This document shows, piece by piece, positions 45,071 to 57,769 of a stretch of 64,000 bases of DNA. Within the stretch, counting starts at the first letter, position 1; every line of letters begins with the position of its first letter. The DNA is from Sphagnum compactum. Lineage: Eukaryota > Bryophyta > Sphagnopsida > Sphagnales. Made by a program: the position numbers and the translations under genes. Under the pieces are notes generated by a model. That model searched no databases and had not been told where the DNA came from. It saw only the letters and a program-made list of their open reading frames with translations. Where the stretch lies: the NCBI GenBank assembly GCA_965153455.1, contig OZ234504.1, positions 10,230,001 through 10,294,000 of the forward strand, written 5' to 3'.

Positions 45071-47690
45071 TTTTTTTTTTTTTCCTAGGTCAATTTGTGA
45101 TGTAAAATGTTTGGCGATTTTTTCTTTAAAAATTAGAAAAATAGGTTGAATTTATACTTATTAAAAAATTCCAAAAACTTCCTCGCCAAAATGACAAAGT
45201 TTATTGAAAAACAAATCATTCATTCCAACCCAGTGTTTCTTTTGTTGATTTTGGGATGTAGCCAACGTGACAAATGATCCACAAGGAGAGATACACACAT
45301 TTGGCTACTAGCTAAATATGAACGTAATTTTTTTAGAACATCCTTCCATCTTTTTTGCTATATATAGCCAGCAACAAAAATAATGCTGATTGCAACCAGA
45401 GTTTTTTTTGTGGTGAATGTTTGCATCGTGGGGACGAAAAATAATAATCTAGTGCATATTGAACATATGGTTTTTTAAAAAAGAATACACAAAAGTGCAA
45501 TATTTTGAGGAAATAAAGTTAGAAGTTGCCACATTTAGATAGGGAGTTCCTATGGGTTGCCAAAACTAGACCAGATTCTAGAAAAGTTCTCTTTTTTGAC
45601 CTTTAACCAAATTTGGCTTATTCCTCCTTCACCTAATAGTTTTGGAAGTTCAATTTCAATATTTTTTGGGATGAAAATGATTTTTTTAAGAACGATGGAC
45701 AACAAACAAAAGGAATTTCTGAAAATATTGGCATATTGGTTGTAAAGAATCATTTGCTCATGCAATTTGTGAAAAGTCCATGGTTGAAGCATCTTGTCAT
45801 ACATTTATGTCTTTGACTGGTGTTCCTTTCTAGAATGATATTTTTCACAAATAATGTTATTTGAATTGGTGGAGAAATGTAAATTATTATGTCTAATTGC
45901 CATCCTTTGTAGAATAAAATTTTACAACAATTAGTAATTCATGGCTGGTAAAAATTTGGGTTTGGAGGAAAGTTTCATTAACACTTGTTTGGCCATGCTT
46001 TCAATATGCTACAACAAATGAGAAGAATTTCAAAAATCATGAAAATGTTTATATTAAGTTTGCATGATCATATTTACAAAAATGCATAACTTGGTCAAAA
46101 AAATTTAGAAATGGCAAACAATAGCGAAATAAAACCTATGTTGATGATAGCCTTTGTTTTAAAAAATCAATGCACCAATTAAAACAAGGTAAATCACAAT
46201 TGTTAACATGAAAATATTTTGGCAACTTGAATTTCCTTTATTGTTGTGATTTGGGATAGGGTATAGATGAAATAAATCAACAAATTTATTACCTTATTTG
46301 TTTACTTGAAAATTACATATAAAATATCAAAAAAGCCCACCATAAAATTATTATACATTGATTCTTTTTTTTAAATGGTTCTTCATTGTTGTGCATTAAT
46401 TTTCAAATTTCAAATCATAAAAACAGGTTTTTAATAGGTTTTTAAAAATGTTAGTAGTTTTTGTAATTTACTTTTTGCAATGGCACTATGAAAAATCATG
46501 TTCAAAACAAATAGATTTCCTTATAACTAAAGTTGCAAAAACATTAATATATAATTATGTTACAATTGTCTTATGGAAATATGGGGTATTAATAAATACA
46601 ATGTCATGTCAAAAAGTCAAGGAGTTATATTGTAGTTGCAAAATGGACATCTATATAATAAAATGTACACACTACACATATAGTTGTAATCAACAATGTT
46701 TTATTTTGTTGGTAAGTTGCACTTTAGTGACATCTGACAACTACACCATAATTAAAGTAAATGTAACACCCAATCAATAACTAATTTGCAATTAGTGTAC
46801 AACCTTGACACATATGATCATGCCATGTATATGCATTTTCACCACCCATTACATATAACACTTTCAACTTGTTTACAACTAGTTGTCAATTATGATTCTC
46901 ATTGATACAATTAGTTACCATAAATTGCCATTATATAAGTATTACTTTTTCATTTTTTGTAACTATTGTTCAATTATTTTATTATTATTTTCATTACATT
47001 ACAATTCACAACATCATGTTACCTTCTAGACCTATCAAATCATATAATTCACAAAGATGAAATTTTGTTTTGAAATGAAATTGAAAGCAATGCGTATTTT
47101 CTATTACAAATTCAATTAAAATGTACAAATGGATTTGCTTTCATATACTTTGATGTTTTATACCCTTAACGTCTATTGCTTCATTAACAAACATTAATCC
47201 TTCAAGCTGATCATGGGTGACTTATGCCTATTATAAAGAAATTCAAAATCAATAAAAAGGATAATTTTTTTCCTTTTAACAACTAACATCTATTAGACAT
47301 GTAAACCAAAACAACTAAATCAACCAAGCCAACATGTGGACAACTAATATACAACTTGGAATTCGAAATTTGAAAATATGAAAATTTCAAATGACAAGTG
47401 ACACATGGTAGTAAATTAGTACATTCCCCCTTTGCATCTATTCTTATTGTTAAGAAACACAACACCAAAATGTGATAACACGACGTGGTCTTTTGGATTA
47501 GACTAGCATCCATGACTAAAAAAATGACTAAAGTAATTATGTGTAATTATGAGATTAAATGTTGAAGGAAATAAAAATATTATGTTTGAATTTTTAGTGA
47601 ATTTCAAAATACTTTTAATGTTTTGACATATGAAATTTGAAAATTTTCCTAACCAACTACGTATTTACCCTTGGTATCTTTCCTACTTAT
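45071..47690. other. AT-rich region, no gene recognised
   Basis: A 110-codon + frame (46448-46780) has AT-driven composition and no family. AGTTGCA/ACAACT words are frequent at 46600-46930. Nothing else stands out. Confidence 0.5.
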
Positions 47691-47699
47691 TGTTATCCT

Positions 47700-49095
47700 A
47701 TATTACATACCTATGTAGCCCAGGGTATTAATAAGCTACCCTAGGTTATTTTTAAGTTAATGTAGGCTACCATAGGCTAGGTTTGTAGGCTAGTCTAAAA
47801 TGAACCAATGGTTATTTTTTACTATTATAGTCTATTCCACCCTAAGGTATTCAAGGCTATTCTACTTTAGTTTATTTTTTATTATTCTAGGCTTCCACCT
47901 TTAGGTAGTTTTAATTATTCTTCCATATGTTATTTTGGGCCATTTTATTTAAAATTATTTTTGGTTATTCTAAAGTATTCCACTCTTGGGTCCATTCATG
48001 TACCAGAAAAGATTGATTTATGTCTAAAATGCATGTTCATTGGGTGAACTTGATGAAAACCCAAATCATACAAAGTTTTTGAAGGAAATGGTTACAAGGC
48101 AAAGGATTCATTTAAAAAACCATTTGGCAAAAACATTTATGTTCAATGGGTTCAAAATGTTTAATGTTAGGTGAGGTCACATGTGTAGGAAATAATCTTA
48201 ACAAAAAACATGTTGGGTTGTCCATTGAAATTCATTTGGGATTTTTTGGGATTTTATGCATTTTTAATTATAAAACAAATATTGATACACAATTATGTAT
48301 GCATGTGAAAAATCACCATTGTCACACAACTTATCTTAAATTGGACTATTCAATTTTTCTCATTTAAATTTGTTTCAAATAAATATTATTTACAAAAAAT
48401 AATTTTAAAAAAATCATGGAGTTTTTTTTCATTTTTCGGAACCCCAACCTTGAATAGGCACCCATGGTTATTCAAGGCTATTTTTGAATATTTTATGTTA
48501 ATCCACCCTAGTTTATTATTTGTTATTTAAAAATATTCCACACTATGTAATTTTAAGTTTTTCTACTTTGGGCTATTATACTATTATCAATTAATTTATG
48601 TTACTTCACCCTAAGCTATTTTAGCTAGTTTACCTTAGGTTATTATTAATTATTTTAGCTACTATTTCATTATAAGATATTTAAAGTTATTTCAACCTAA
48701 GTTATTTGTGGTTATTTAAAACCATTTAAAATTATTCTACCTTTGTTACTTTTGGTTATAATAAGATATTCCACCTTAAGTTATTTAAAGTTGTTATATC
48801 CAAGGTTATTAGATTATTATTTTGGGTTATTCCACTTTAAATTATTTTATATTATTCTACCCTTAGTTATTCCACCTTAAACTATTTTGAATTATTTTGA
48901 CCAACTTTTAACCTATGGTGTAATAACTTTAAAAAACTACAATAGTCTAGGGTATAATTATTAAAATATGATGAAACAAAATGATTGTAAATAGCCTTGA
49001 ATGGCCTAGGCTGGAATAATTTAAAATAACGTAAAATAGCTTAAGGTGAAATAACTTAAAATAACCCAAAATAACATAGAAAAATAGCCTTAGGT
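47700..49095. repeat. Left GGTTATT array turning into AATAACC array
   Basis: Degenerate units with GGTTATT, AGGCTATT, CTATTCCACC and CCTAAG on the + strand run from 47700 to about 48900, broken by unrelated DNA at 48000-48430. From about 48950 to 49090 the complementary words AATAAC(C), AATAGC and GGAATAA take over. The right-hand counterpart is at 51290-52405. Confidence 0.8.
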
Positions 49096-49148
49096 ATTTA
49101 AAGGAACATTAAAAAAACTAATTTATTATGGTGAATTCATTTAATTAA

Positions 49149-49312
49149 TAATGAATTATGTCAACCAGTAATGGAAAATGATGATTACATAATAACCTTA
49201 TAGTGACATAACTTTAACCAGGTGAAATGATTAAGGTGGGATGAACCTATTCCATTTTTAAGGTCCCATAATGATTTAGGCTAATGAATTACACCCCACT
49301 TTTGTACTAATG
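49149..49312 (-). repeat. Left copy of a ~165-bp CACTA-motif block (inverted pair with 51071-51235)
   Basis: Its + strand matches the reverse complement of 51071-51235 throughout, at roughly three quarters of positions by eye. Shared runs include TGAATTATGT, TACATA, AGGTGAAAT, TTTTTAA/TTTTAAA, GTCCCATA, TGATTTAG and ACACCCCACTTTT. Many AGTG/CACT words of the right copy are AATG/CATT here. Confidence 0.85.
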
Positions 49313-49439
49313 TCACATAGTGTTTTATTAAACTTGAATTGTGATTATGAATCATAGTTGCAAATGTACATGTTCTTTTACATCATTTGTACATTTTTTA
49401 TTTTTTTACATTTTGTGTTGTAGTTAAAGTGACAATGAT

Positions 49440-49586
49440 CACTATTACAAAATGTGGGTGTACTTCATTAATCCTTGTTTAGTGACTAGTGGATCCATTG
49501 TCCATGTTCAATCAAAATCAAGTGGATTCACTCAAGATCAAGTGAAATCACATAGTGAATAGGCACACTTTTTTTCATGTGGATCC
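49440..49586. mobile_element. CACTA-like MITE copy 1 (about 147 bp)
   Basis: The left end is CACTATTACAAAATGTGGGT. The right end read inward on the - strand is CACATGAAAAAAAGTGTGCC. It has internal TCACTC, AAGTG and TAGTG words and no coding capacity. It aligns with 53000-53142 through ACTAGTGGAT..ATTG and TCACTCAA.ATC.AGTGAAA. A target-site duplication could not be confirmed. Confidence 0.5.
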
Positions 49587-50363
49587 ACATAAAGGTTACA
49601 AGATTAATATGTAAAATTTCTTAAATTTTAAAAAATATTTTTGGCTACCTACTTGAACCATGTATATAGGTTTAATGATTTTTTTAAAAAATTGTTCAAA
49701 GTGTGGCTATTGAAAATTTCAAAAAAACATATTTAAAATTAAAATCATTTTAAATTTGTAATATAAATAAGGGCTATATATAGCTAACAAAAAAAAGGTT
49801 GGTTCTAATGATGATGGTTAAGGATTTCAAATTGCTACAAATTCTACACAAAAAAATGTTCATTTAGCCCTACTTGTAAATAGTTCAAGATATGTAGAAA
49901 ACATTTCAGCCCACTAATTCTAACAATTTCCATCAAGGCCATAATAGTTTCTCATCGCACTTACATGCAAGCCTATTCAACATTCTATATATGAATGTAC
50001 TAACATTATAACAATGTCTCAATACATATAAGGTTGAAAACATAAAGTCAAGGAACATGATCATCTGAATAGCACAATATATAAGTTTCAATAAGAAACA
50101 AAAAAATCAAATACCGATTAATGTTTAATTGTAGTACTCAAATAAGGTTACACAAAATGAAAAACTTCCACTTCAACATCATTAAAATAGCAATAAAGCT
50201 AATTGACAAACCAAAAGTATATTTTCTCTGAGATTTTAATTACACCTACAGGTGCATGCATAAATGAATGGACCAATTTGGGTGTCATGTCAGCCAATTA
50301 TGCCTTATGATTGCCATTGTAATGCCTATGTTGTTTTATAGATCTTGAAATGTATTAAAATGA
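49587..50363. other. AT-rich spacer within the inverted pair
   Basis: No feature was recognised between the MITE and the young tandem repeat. Confidence 0.5.
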
Positions 50364-50685
50364 ACTTGGTTTAAAGATCTTGACTTGAATATTAACATGA
50401 TGCACAAAATCAATTTACAAATATTAGAAAAATCGTAAAAAACCATGGACTTTTAAACTCAAAACTCATGGACTTGGTTTAAAGATTTTAACTTGAATAT
50501 TAACATGATGCACAAAATCATTTTACAAATTTTAGAAAAATCGTAAAAACCATGGACTTTTAAACTCAAAACTCATGGACTTGGTTTAAAGATCTTAACT
50601 TGAATATTAACATGATGCACAAAATCATTTTACAAATTTTAGAAAAATCGTAAAAACCATGGACTTTTAAACTCAAAACTCATGG
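50364..50685 (+). repeat. Young tandem repeat, 3 x 107-108 bp
   Basis: Units start at 50364, 50472 and 50579, each beginning ACTTGGTTTAAAGAT and ending AAACTCAAAACTCATGG. Copies 2 and 3 are nearly identical and copy 1 differs at a few sites. It is far better preserved than the other arrays in the window. Confidence 0.97.
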
Positions 50686-51070
50686 ATTGTAGCTTTGATT
50701 GCCATTTTTTTGTGAACTATGATACAATCCATTGATTGATGGGGTTGTGTTAAGGACTTGAAATTAATAAGATATCATAATAAGGAAGCTAAAGGTAAAA
50801 AAAAACATTAATTGAATTATAGGATTATACTTATGGATTTTTGAATGGGCTAACAAAAGAACATTTTTTAATATAAGTCCATATCATATTGGAGGAATAT
50901 GTGTTTTATGGTATATTTGTTTAAGCCTTACATGCTTAAAGAAATAGAAGCTCTAGATAAAACATTAACGACATGGAAAAAATATGGAGGAAATCAATGT
51001 AAACTAGTTGTAATTTCCAAAATCTAGTTAGGATTTTGTGTAAACAAGGACTTTGGATCTATGGCAAATT

Positions 51071-51235
51071 GCACTAGTATAAAAGTGGGGTGTAGTGCAC
51101 TAATCTAAATCACTATGGGACTTTAAAAGTGAAATAAGTTCATTACACTTTAGTGATTTCACCTTGTTTAAAATTATTTCACTAAAATATCACTATGTAA
51201 ACATTGTGTTTCACTACTAGTTCACATAATTCACT
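51071..51235 (+). repeat. Right copy of the CACTA-motif block
   Basis: It begins CACTAGTATAAAAGTGGGGT and holds about a dozen CACT/AGTG words in 165 bp, as in CACTA-element subterminal regions. It is the inverted partner of 49149-49312. Confidence 0.85.
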
Positions 51236-51289
51236 ATTATAATTTACTATGGTAAATAGGTTTATTTTTATGTTGTTTTTTTAAATATC

Positions 51290-52405
51290 CTATGTTATTG
51301 TATGAGATACCATATATTATTTTAGGCTACCTTAGTTATTCTAACTTATACCCTAAGTTATTATAGGCTATTATAAATTATTATACCCTAAATTATTATA
51401 CATTATTCTACTTTAAGGTATCTTAGTTTGCTTTTTATATGATTTTTTATTTTAAATTATTTTAAGTTAAATTATTCAACTAACTTTACACTATACCTTA
51501 GGTTATTTTATTTTTAATTAATATATGTTATTTTAAGTTACATTTTAGGTTATTCAAGGTCATTTTACTTTATGTTATTATATTATTTTATCCCAAATAC
51601 AACAATTTAAAATAATCTAAAATAAAATATAACTACCTAAGATAAAATAACCTAGAATAATCAATAATAACCTATGAAAAATAATTTTAAATAACCTACA
51701 AAAAATAATTGGCCTATGATAATATAGCCTAGAATATCCAACAATAATTTATAATAAAATAACCACCAATAGTCATAATATGACCTAGAATAACCTAAAA
51801 TAACCACCAATAATCATTGATAAAATAACCAATAATAGTCACCAATAACCATTCATAAAATAACCACTAATATAATGGCCATTAATAAGCACTAATAACC
51901 ACCAATAGATTAACTAATAATAGCCATTAATAAAATAACCATTAATGGTGATCAATAAAATAATAACTACCAACAGCCATTAATAGCCACCAATATAATA
52001 GCCACCAATAAAATATAAAGACACCAATAAAATAGGCACCAATAGGCACCAATAAAATAACCAACAATAGTCACCAATAGAATAACCACAAATAACCTAT
52101 GGTAATATAGCCTAGAATAACCAATAATAACATAAAATGAAATAACCTAAAATAGTAAAAATAACATATAATAGCCAAAAATAACTTACAATAGTCGAAA
52201 ATAACCTAAGGTGAAATAATTCAAAATAACCAAAAATAACTTAGAATAATCGATAGTAACCTAGGATGAAATAACTAAAAATAACCCAAAAAATTTGAAA
52301 ATAGACATAAATAGCTGTAAATAATGTAAGATGAAATAAGTTAAAACAATGAAAAGTAGCCCTAGAATAATTGAAAATAACGTAACATAGGTAGTATTAT
52401 TATAT
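51290..52405. repeat. Right GGTTATT array turning into AATAACC array
   Basis: + strand GTTATT/GGCTA words to about 51595 are followed by AATAACC/CACCAATA/AATAGCC words to 52405, including a locally regular AATAACCACCAATA section (51760-52100). The polarity mirrors the left array. Confidence 0.85.
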
Positions 52406-52684
52406 TAACAAAAAAATTATCCATTTATTAAACATTTTTTTTTCAAAAGAATGGTAGTGAAATGCTATTAAATAATGATATATCCAAAAAAAAATTTGTT
52501 CAAATGATTTTACATTTTCAAAAGGAAATAAATGTAATTATGTACATTATTTAAAATAATTAAATTAAACTATAATCATTTCATTTTGACAAAATTTCAA
52601 TAAGATATGAATTTTTCAAATTTTATGTTTTTGTGATGTTTAAAATGAAATATTTGATAAATAGAATGTAATGTAACACATTAT

Positions 52685-52765
52685 CACAACAAGTGTGGTA
52701 GTTTGATGGTAAGGGTGTTTGCTTCCATCTTAGAGGTCAAGTGCTCAAACCTCACAAATGGTATG
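52685..52765 (+). repeat. tRNA-related SINE-like head
   Basis: GTGGTAGTTTGATGGTAAGG resembles an A-box region. AGAGGTCAAGTGCTCAAACC, about 30 nt later, resembles a B-box. The cloverleaf is incomplete and no poly-A or SINE body is certain. Confidence 0.35.
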
Positions 52766-52999
52766 TTGACTGAATATTCTCTTATGTAGTTCCTTAGAGT
52801 ATGTGCCTACTTAGGTTGATTACATGGTTTATGTACGTAGGCTAGGTTTTTAACCTAGCATAAGTAGTGACACATGTTAATAATTCATAGGTTGAAAATC
52901 ATGAAATTATCAATAATATTAAATATTACATTAAATATCAAATAATTTAAATTTAATTGATTTCCATGTTGCCTAGTTAATTTATTAACAAGTGAAATG

Positions 53000-53142
53000 G
53001 CTTGGTAAATTTGTATTTCATTAAGTACTAGTGGATGAATTCATTGTCTGTAGCAATTGGCCCTCGTTCACTAGGGGGTTGACTAGTTTCACTCAAAATC
53101 TAGTGAAACCCAAAGTGAAGTAAGATGCATTTTGGTGTAGTG
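53000..53142. mobile_element. CACTA-like MITE copy 2, left end eroded
   Basis: The right terminus read on the - strand is CACTACACCAAAATGCATCT, close to the canonical plant CACTA start. The body aligns with copy 1. It abuts the C-terminal remnant of a CACTA transposase and supplies the last codons of that - strand frame. Confidence 0.55.
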
Positions 53143-53145
53143 TTA

Positions 53146-53935
53146 GTCCACCCATTTGTGCACCTGCCCCTACTGGTGTCCTAGTATCTAAATTTGCAAA
53201 TTCTAATGGGGCTTCAAGATCAAATGCCCTTTCATGTGTTTCAATGCAGTCATCATACATGTTTTGCCATGACTTGTTGACTTCTAGACTTTTTTTGTGA
53301 AATTCAACAACCTTCCACCAAGGTGTTTTACAGTCACTCCAAATTTTTTTGCTGAACTTGTGACAAGAAAAACAAAGATTCATCAAACTCATGTAATGAG
53401 TACCAAAAATTGGTAAGAAAAGATTTTACATCATTTTGTTTATAAGTTGGGTTCACTCTATTGGCAATCCCATCCTTCATCAATTACATCAAAATAAAAT
53501 AATGGGTGAAAAAATTGAACCATAATCTAATTGCAATATCCCCTTTAAGGTCCCAACATACTAGATCAATTTGAGCACATCATCCTCACTCCCTTGGGAT
53601 TGTTGGAAAACAAATGCAACACCACAATCAAATGTTACCATCAAGCTATTTTGATAATTGTTAACTTAGAAATGGTTCCCATACACCTTCATCTTGGTAT
53701 ACCTCAATGCTACACAAAACTTGGGGGATTAGAGAAGTAGACAAGGTCTAGGTCAATAGTCATATAAAATCCTCCAACTTGTAATTGATGGCCAAAGATT
53801 GCATTCCTCACATACTTTGCCATTTCATCAACCTCTCCAAGGTGGGTTGGAAACGCCACTAGTGTATCACATGTGACATAATTTGATACCCATGTGTGTT
53901 CAAATTAAATTAGCTCTTTCATCTTCAATTTGCAC
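53146..53935 (-). pseudogene. Decayed CACTA (En/Spm, TNP2-type) transposase C-terminal region with DUF4216-like segment
   Basis: Reading the - strand from about 53930 to 53146 gives WVSNYVTCDTL..LGEVDEM, then SLMVTFDCGVAFVFQQSQG, YVGTLKGILQLDYG, FWYSLHEF (another frame), and SDCKTPWWKVV..NMYDD. This order matches the C-terminal part of plant CACTA transposases. It is broken by several in-frame stops and at least one frameshift. The catalytic core is not in the window. It ends at MITE copy 2. Confidence 0.65.
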
Positions 53936-55470
53936 CTTCTCGTCCTTATATATATATATATATAGATTGATGCACCAAACTCATGTATGTAACTATGTAG
54001 GGAAGTCTATTCGACTTTAAGCATAAAAAACAAACATATTTATTCAACATAAGTTGAAAACACAACTAAAATAAACTAGTGCACCATGAAGGATGGATGT
54101 TAAATGGTCTATAAATAGTTTTTCAAGTTGGGTTCCAATTCCTTAGCTAACCATGGTGGTTAACTTAGTTGTTAATATATTAAAGCCTTTACCCACGTAT
54201 AAAGTATAAATCATATACTACCTAGTAATACTTTATTTCCTTGCTAGAACTTACTTTTTGGAGAATGGGTTACGAAGGTGAAACCAAATAATAGTTCCAT
54301 TAATGTTCATCCGCACTTGAATCTTAATGGGCATCCAATGCATGCATTGGTGTGGACATGGGCGTTAGTTCAATCTAGGTTTAAAAACACAACTTTCACA
54401 AAAGTCTAGATTGGCAACACATGTCCAAACAAAAAATGAACATTAGTTATAATGCAAAACTAAAGGGATTGGACTAGAAAAAAAATTCATGTATATAGCA
54501 CTTGCCAAATCTCTTGAAAAATAAATTTTAAATTTTAAAAAACTAGGCCAAATCTTGTAAACTTTTCTAAAATTTGGACCCAATGGGTTTTAAAAAAACC
54601 TAAAAATTGCCCAACATTATTTCATACCTATTTAAATTTTTATAGTTGGTCAAACAAGGTCAACTATTTCAACATGACTATTAGTTGTATAGTCATAATT
54701 ATAGTCATGTAATCCTAATTAAATGGCTACAGTAAAAAAAGGGTAGTGATTCATATTCAAATATGATTACATAATTACAATTGGATAGTAGTTGCAAGTT
54801 GTTTAGTCATGAAAACCATGTTTTAGCATAATATTTATTTACTTTTTAAAAATCACTTTGAAATGAAAAGAAATCATGTATGTGAATAGGGCATTATGGT
54901 TTTTTTGTTCAATTTTTTTTTTTAATGAACATGGCATGGAATAAAAAATATGAATGTTTTTGCATCACAAAATGACTTCAAACTATATGTGACATAAACC
55001 ATTTTACATATACAATGTACACATTTTAAATATGGTTAGGAAGGGGAAGACACTAATACCCCTTAATGAGCTTTGTTTGGGTGTTAATGCAGCACATTGA
55101 TGCAATTTTGCACTATTCTATTGGTTTGATTGGTTTAAATGTTTAAGGTTTAAGTTCAAAAAAAAATTAGTGCAAAGATGTGTTGTTGACATGTACTTTT
55201 GCCTTCTACTAAGACGTGTTGGGATCAAAAGCAATGTGGTACATCACAATGTACCAAAAAAGGAAAAAACCTCTTTTGTTCTACATGGTATATAGAACAT
55301 GCAAGGCACAAAACCCATCATGATAAGGCCCAAAAAGGGCACAAAATGACAAGTAAAAAAAAACTCGATTAGGGGGTATTTAGTGTCTTGCATAGGACGG
55401 TAGTTGGAAGGTTTGGTTTCAATTCCAGTTTGAGCATGAATTGCATATATGGTCCACTTATACTATTGTT
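53936..55470. other. AT-rich region with a (TA)n tract
   Basis: A (TA)9 run lies at 53947-53964. A segment at 54085-54160 resembles 39585-39665. No gene recognised. Confidence 0.5.
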
Positions 55471-55479
55471 ACCCAAAAT

Positions 55480-55665
55480 TTTGTAATAGGTGACCTAATA
55501 GGTTATTGGACCTAATAGGTGATAAAATCTAACCGATTACAGAACCTGAAAGGTAGCATTACAACATGTTAGTAGATGGGTTGATAGGTAGTTAGTCAAT
55601 CGATAGTCAAAGAACAAGTGGTTGGCAGAACAAATAGTTTGTTGGATAGGTAGTTAAACGAGCAT
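55480..55665 (+). repeat. Degenerate TAGG-type tract
   Basis: GGTGACCTAATAGGTTATTG, ACCTAATAGGTGATAA and GGATAGGTAGTTA-like units lie between unique AT-rich flanks. Confidence 0.65.
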
Positions 55666-57769
55666 TTTTTTAATTTTTTGGAACTATTAGTGTTTATATT
55701 GGCTAGTTACTATTTAAATGGTCTATTCAAGTTGTTTAAGTTTTAAATTAACTTGTATATAACTAGGAAGAGAGATCTAATTTGTGATGGACTTTTGATT
55801 TTTATGTTTGTTCATTTTGAAGAATGAACCATTTTATTTTTCATCAATAGTGTTTTCTTGAAAATTTTGGCAATCTAAGTAAATGTTGTTTTAGGAATTA
55901 TACACAAGATTTAGATTTTTAGTTTGAAAGTACTTAGAATGAACTATTTTCAAAACTTGTTGCTGAGAAAATTAGAAGTCAAAAACCTTGATGGGAATAT
56001 GGAAAAGGGTGAATGCATGGTAAGTCACTTATGGAGTCATATTCATATTTATGAAAGGTACCTTTTGTTTAAATGGATGTGGCAATAATTGTATGTTTCA
56101 ATTTGTTAATTGATAAATGCTTTTAAATTCATAACTTGATTATGAAATTAAAAGTATATATATTTTTTGAAAATGTTACCCCTATTGTTAATAATGGACT
56201 TTTGAAGGGATAATGTATGGACTGATTTTTGGACTGCAATGATATAACATCAATGTATTCATAGTAAATTTGAATTTAATTGATTTTTAGTGATTAAACA
56301 TAAGTTGAAGAACAGAATAATAACATATATATGGGACCATTTTCTTGAAAACCTTAGCAAATTTTTTTTTATGGAATTTAAAATGGATAAAATTTGATCT
56401 TATTTTCATAAGTCTTTATGAATTACAAATTATTTTTTCTTTCAATTTTTTTGTTCTAAAACTGTTTGATTATGAAATATCTAAAAGGGCCATTATCATA
56501 TGGACTTTATAAAACATTTTCCCAGGTATTATGATTTTTAAAAATTACATCCATCAAAATAGCTAACGTCATCATCATTTTATCTAAGTTTAAAAATAGA
56601 ATATGAATGTTCACAAATGGATGAACATTAACTTATAAATGATTATAATCATAAATTATGATTAACAAGTAACCATGTTCTTTAACAAATTTTTTATGAA
56701 CTCCTATGGAATGGAACATTTACCTAAACTGAGCCACCATACCATGCATTCACCCAAAAACCCAGTAAAAATTACATTCACACTTGGTGGTAAATCGTCC
56801 ATAATTCAATGTTAAGGATTTTGAAAAAAATGTTGGATTCAAATAAAAAATGTTAACTAACACAAAAGTTGATGTGGTTGTTTGCGTGACAAGTGGTGTT
56901 AACTCAATGTTAAATGAATTATTTAACTTAAAACCAAATATTCAAAAAATGATTTTAGGTAGCAACACAAAAAAGGCTCCATAATTTAATGTTTGCATTG
57001 GGAACACATGTTCCTTGATCTTTAACATGTTCCCATGTTCCCAAAGTTCGTTCCTTTTAAATGATCTTTAAAGGCACATCGTTGTTGTTTTACATAATCA
57101 CCCTCACCCAACAATGTTCTGGCTACAACAAAACATAGAAGCAAGCGTCCATGGACATTTTCAACACCATTTTATCAAGTTATGACAAATCCAAAAATTC
57201 ACAAGAATGTAAGCAATTTACCCTTGCAATTGAAGTTTTGATTTTGCAAACACATGACATGCAATTTATTAGTTCTTACTTTGAAGACTTGCAAACATTC
57301 CAGTAGAAGAAGCTGAATTAGAAAAAAAGAAAAAAAAAATCATTGAAAGAACATGTGTGAAATGTAAACATTACCTCTTCTTCATAGTTTTTTTGGTTAC
57401 AAAGGAAACAAACATTGATAGGCTTCTTGATTTGGATTCCCTACAAACAAAAATAGAAGCATTAGGAAATTGGAAAACATAACACAAATTGAAACAAAAG
57501 TGCATAAATTCATACATGTTTTCTATTGCACTTTTTGATGCCATGATTGGTCTAGTTGATATGAGAAGCTTATTGGAAAACCTATAGACATAAGCATAAA
57601 CAATCAAATGTTGATAATTTAACATTTCTATTTTATGTTGTTGTTTGTTGTAGTTGATCAAACTGCAAATGTAGAAGCATAACAAATCAAGTACTCAAAC
57701 CCCCCAATCACGAGGAGCATATCAAATGAGGAGAGGGGAAGAACACCTAAAAAAAATATTTAACCTAGA
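55666..57769. other. AT-rich region left of the Harbinger relic
   Basis: A GGGAACA/TGTTCCC-rich patch at 56998-57055 faces a similar CGTTCCC/GTTCCC patch at 59303-59330. These could be the eroded ends of the Harbinger element. A 104-codon - strand frame (57371-57685) is unidentified. Confidence 0.4.

Noticed and set aside
51072-53142. Single 2.07-kb CACTA element with ends at CACTAGTATAAAAG and CTACACC/TAGTG
   Set aside because: The terminal motifs are compatible, but flanking triplets (TTG versus TTA) do not match and the right end belongs to a separate MITE-like copy. Left as a hypothesis only.
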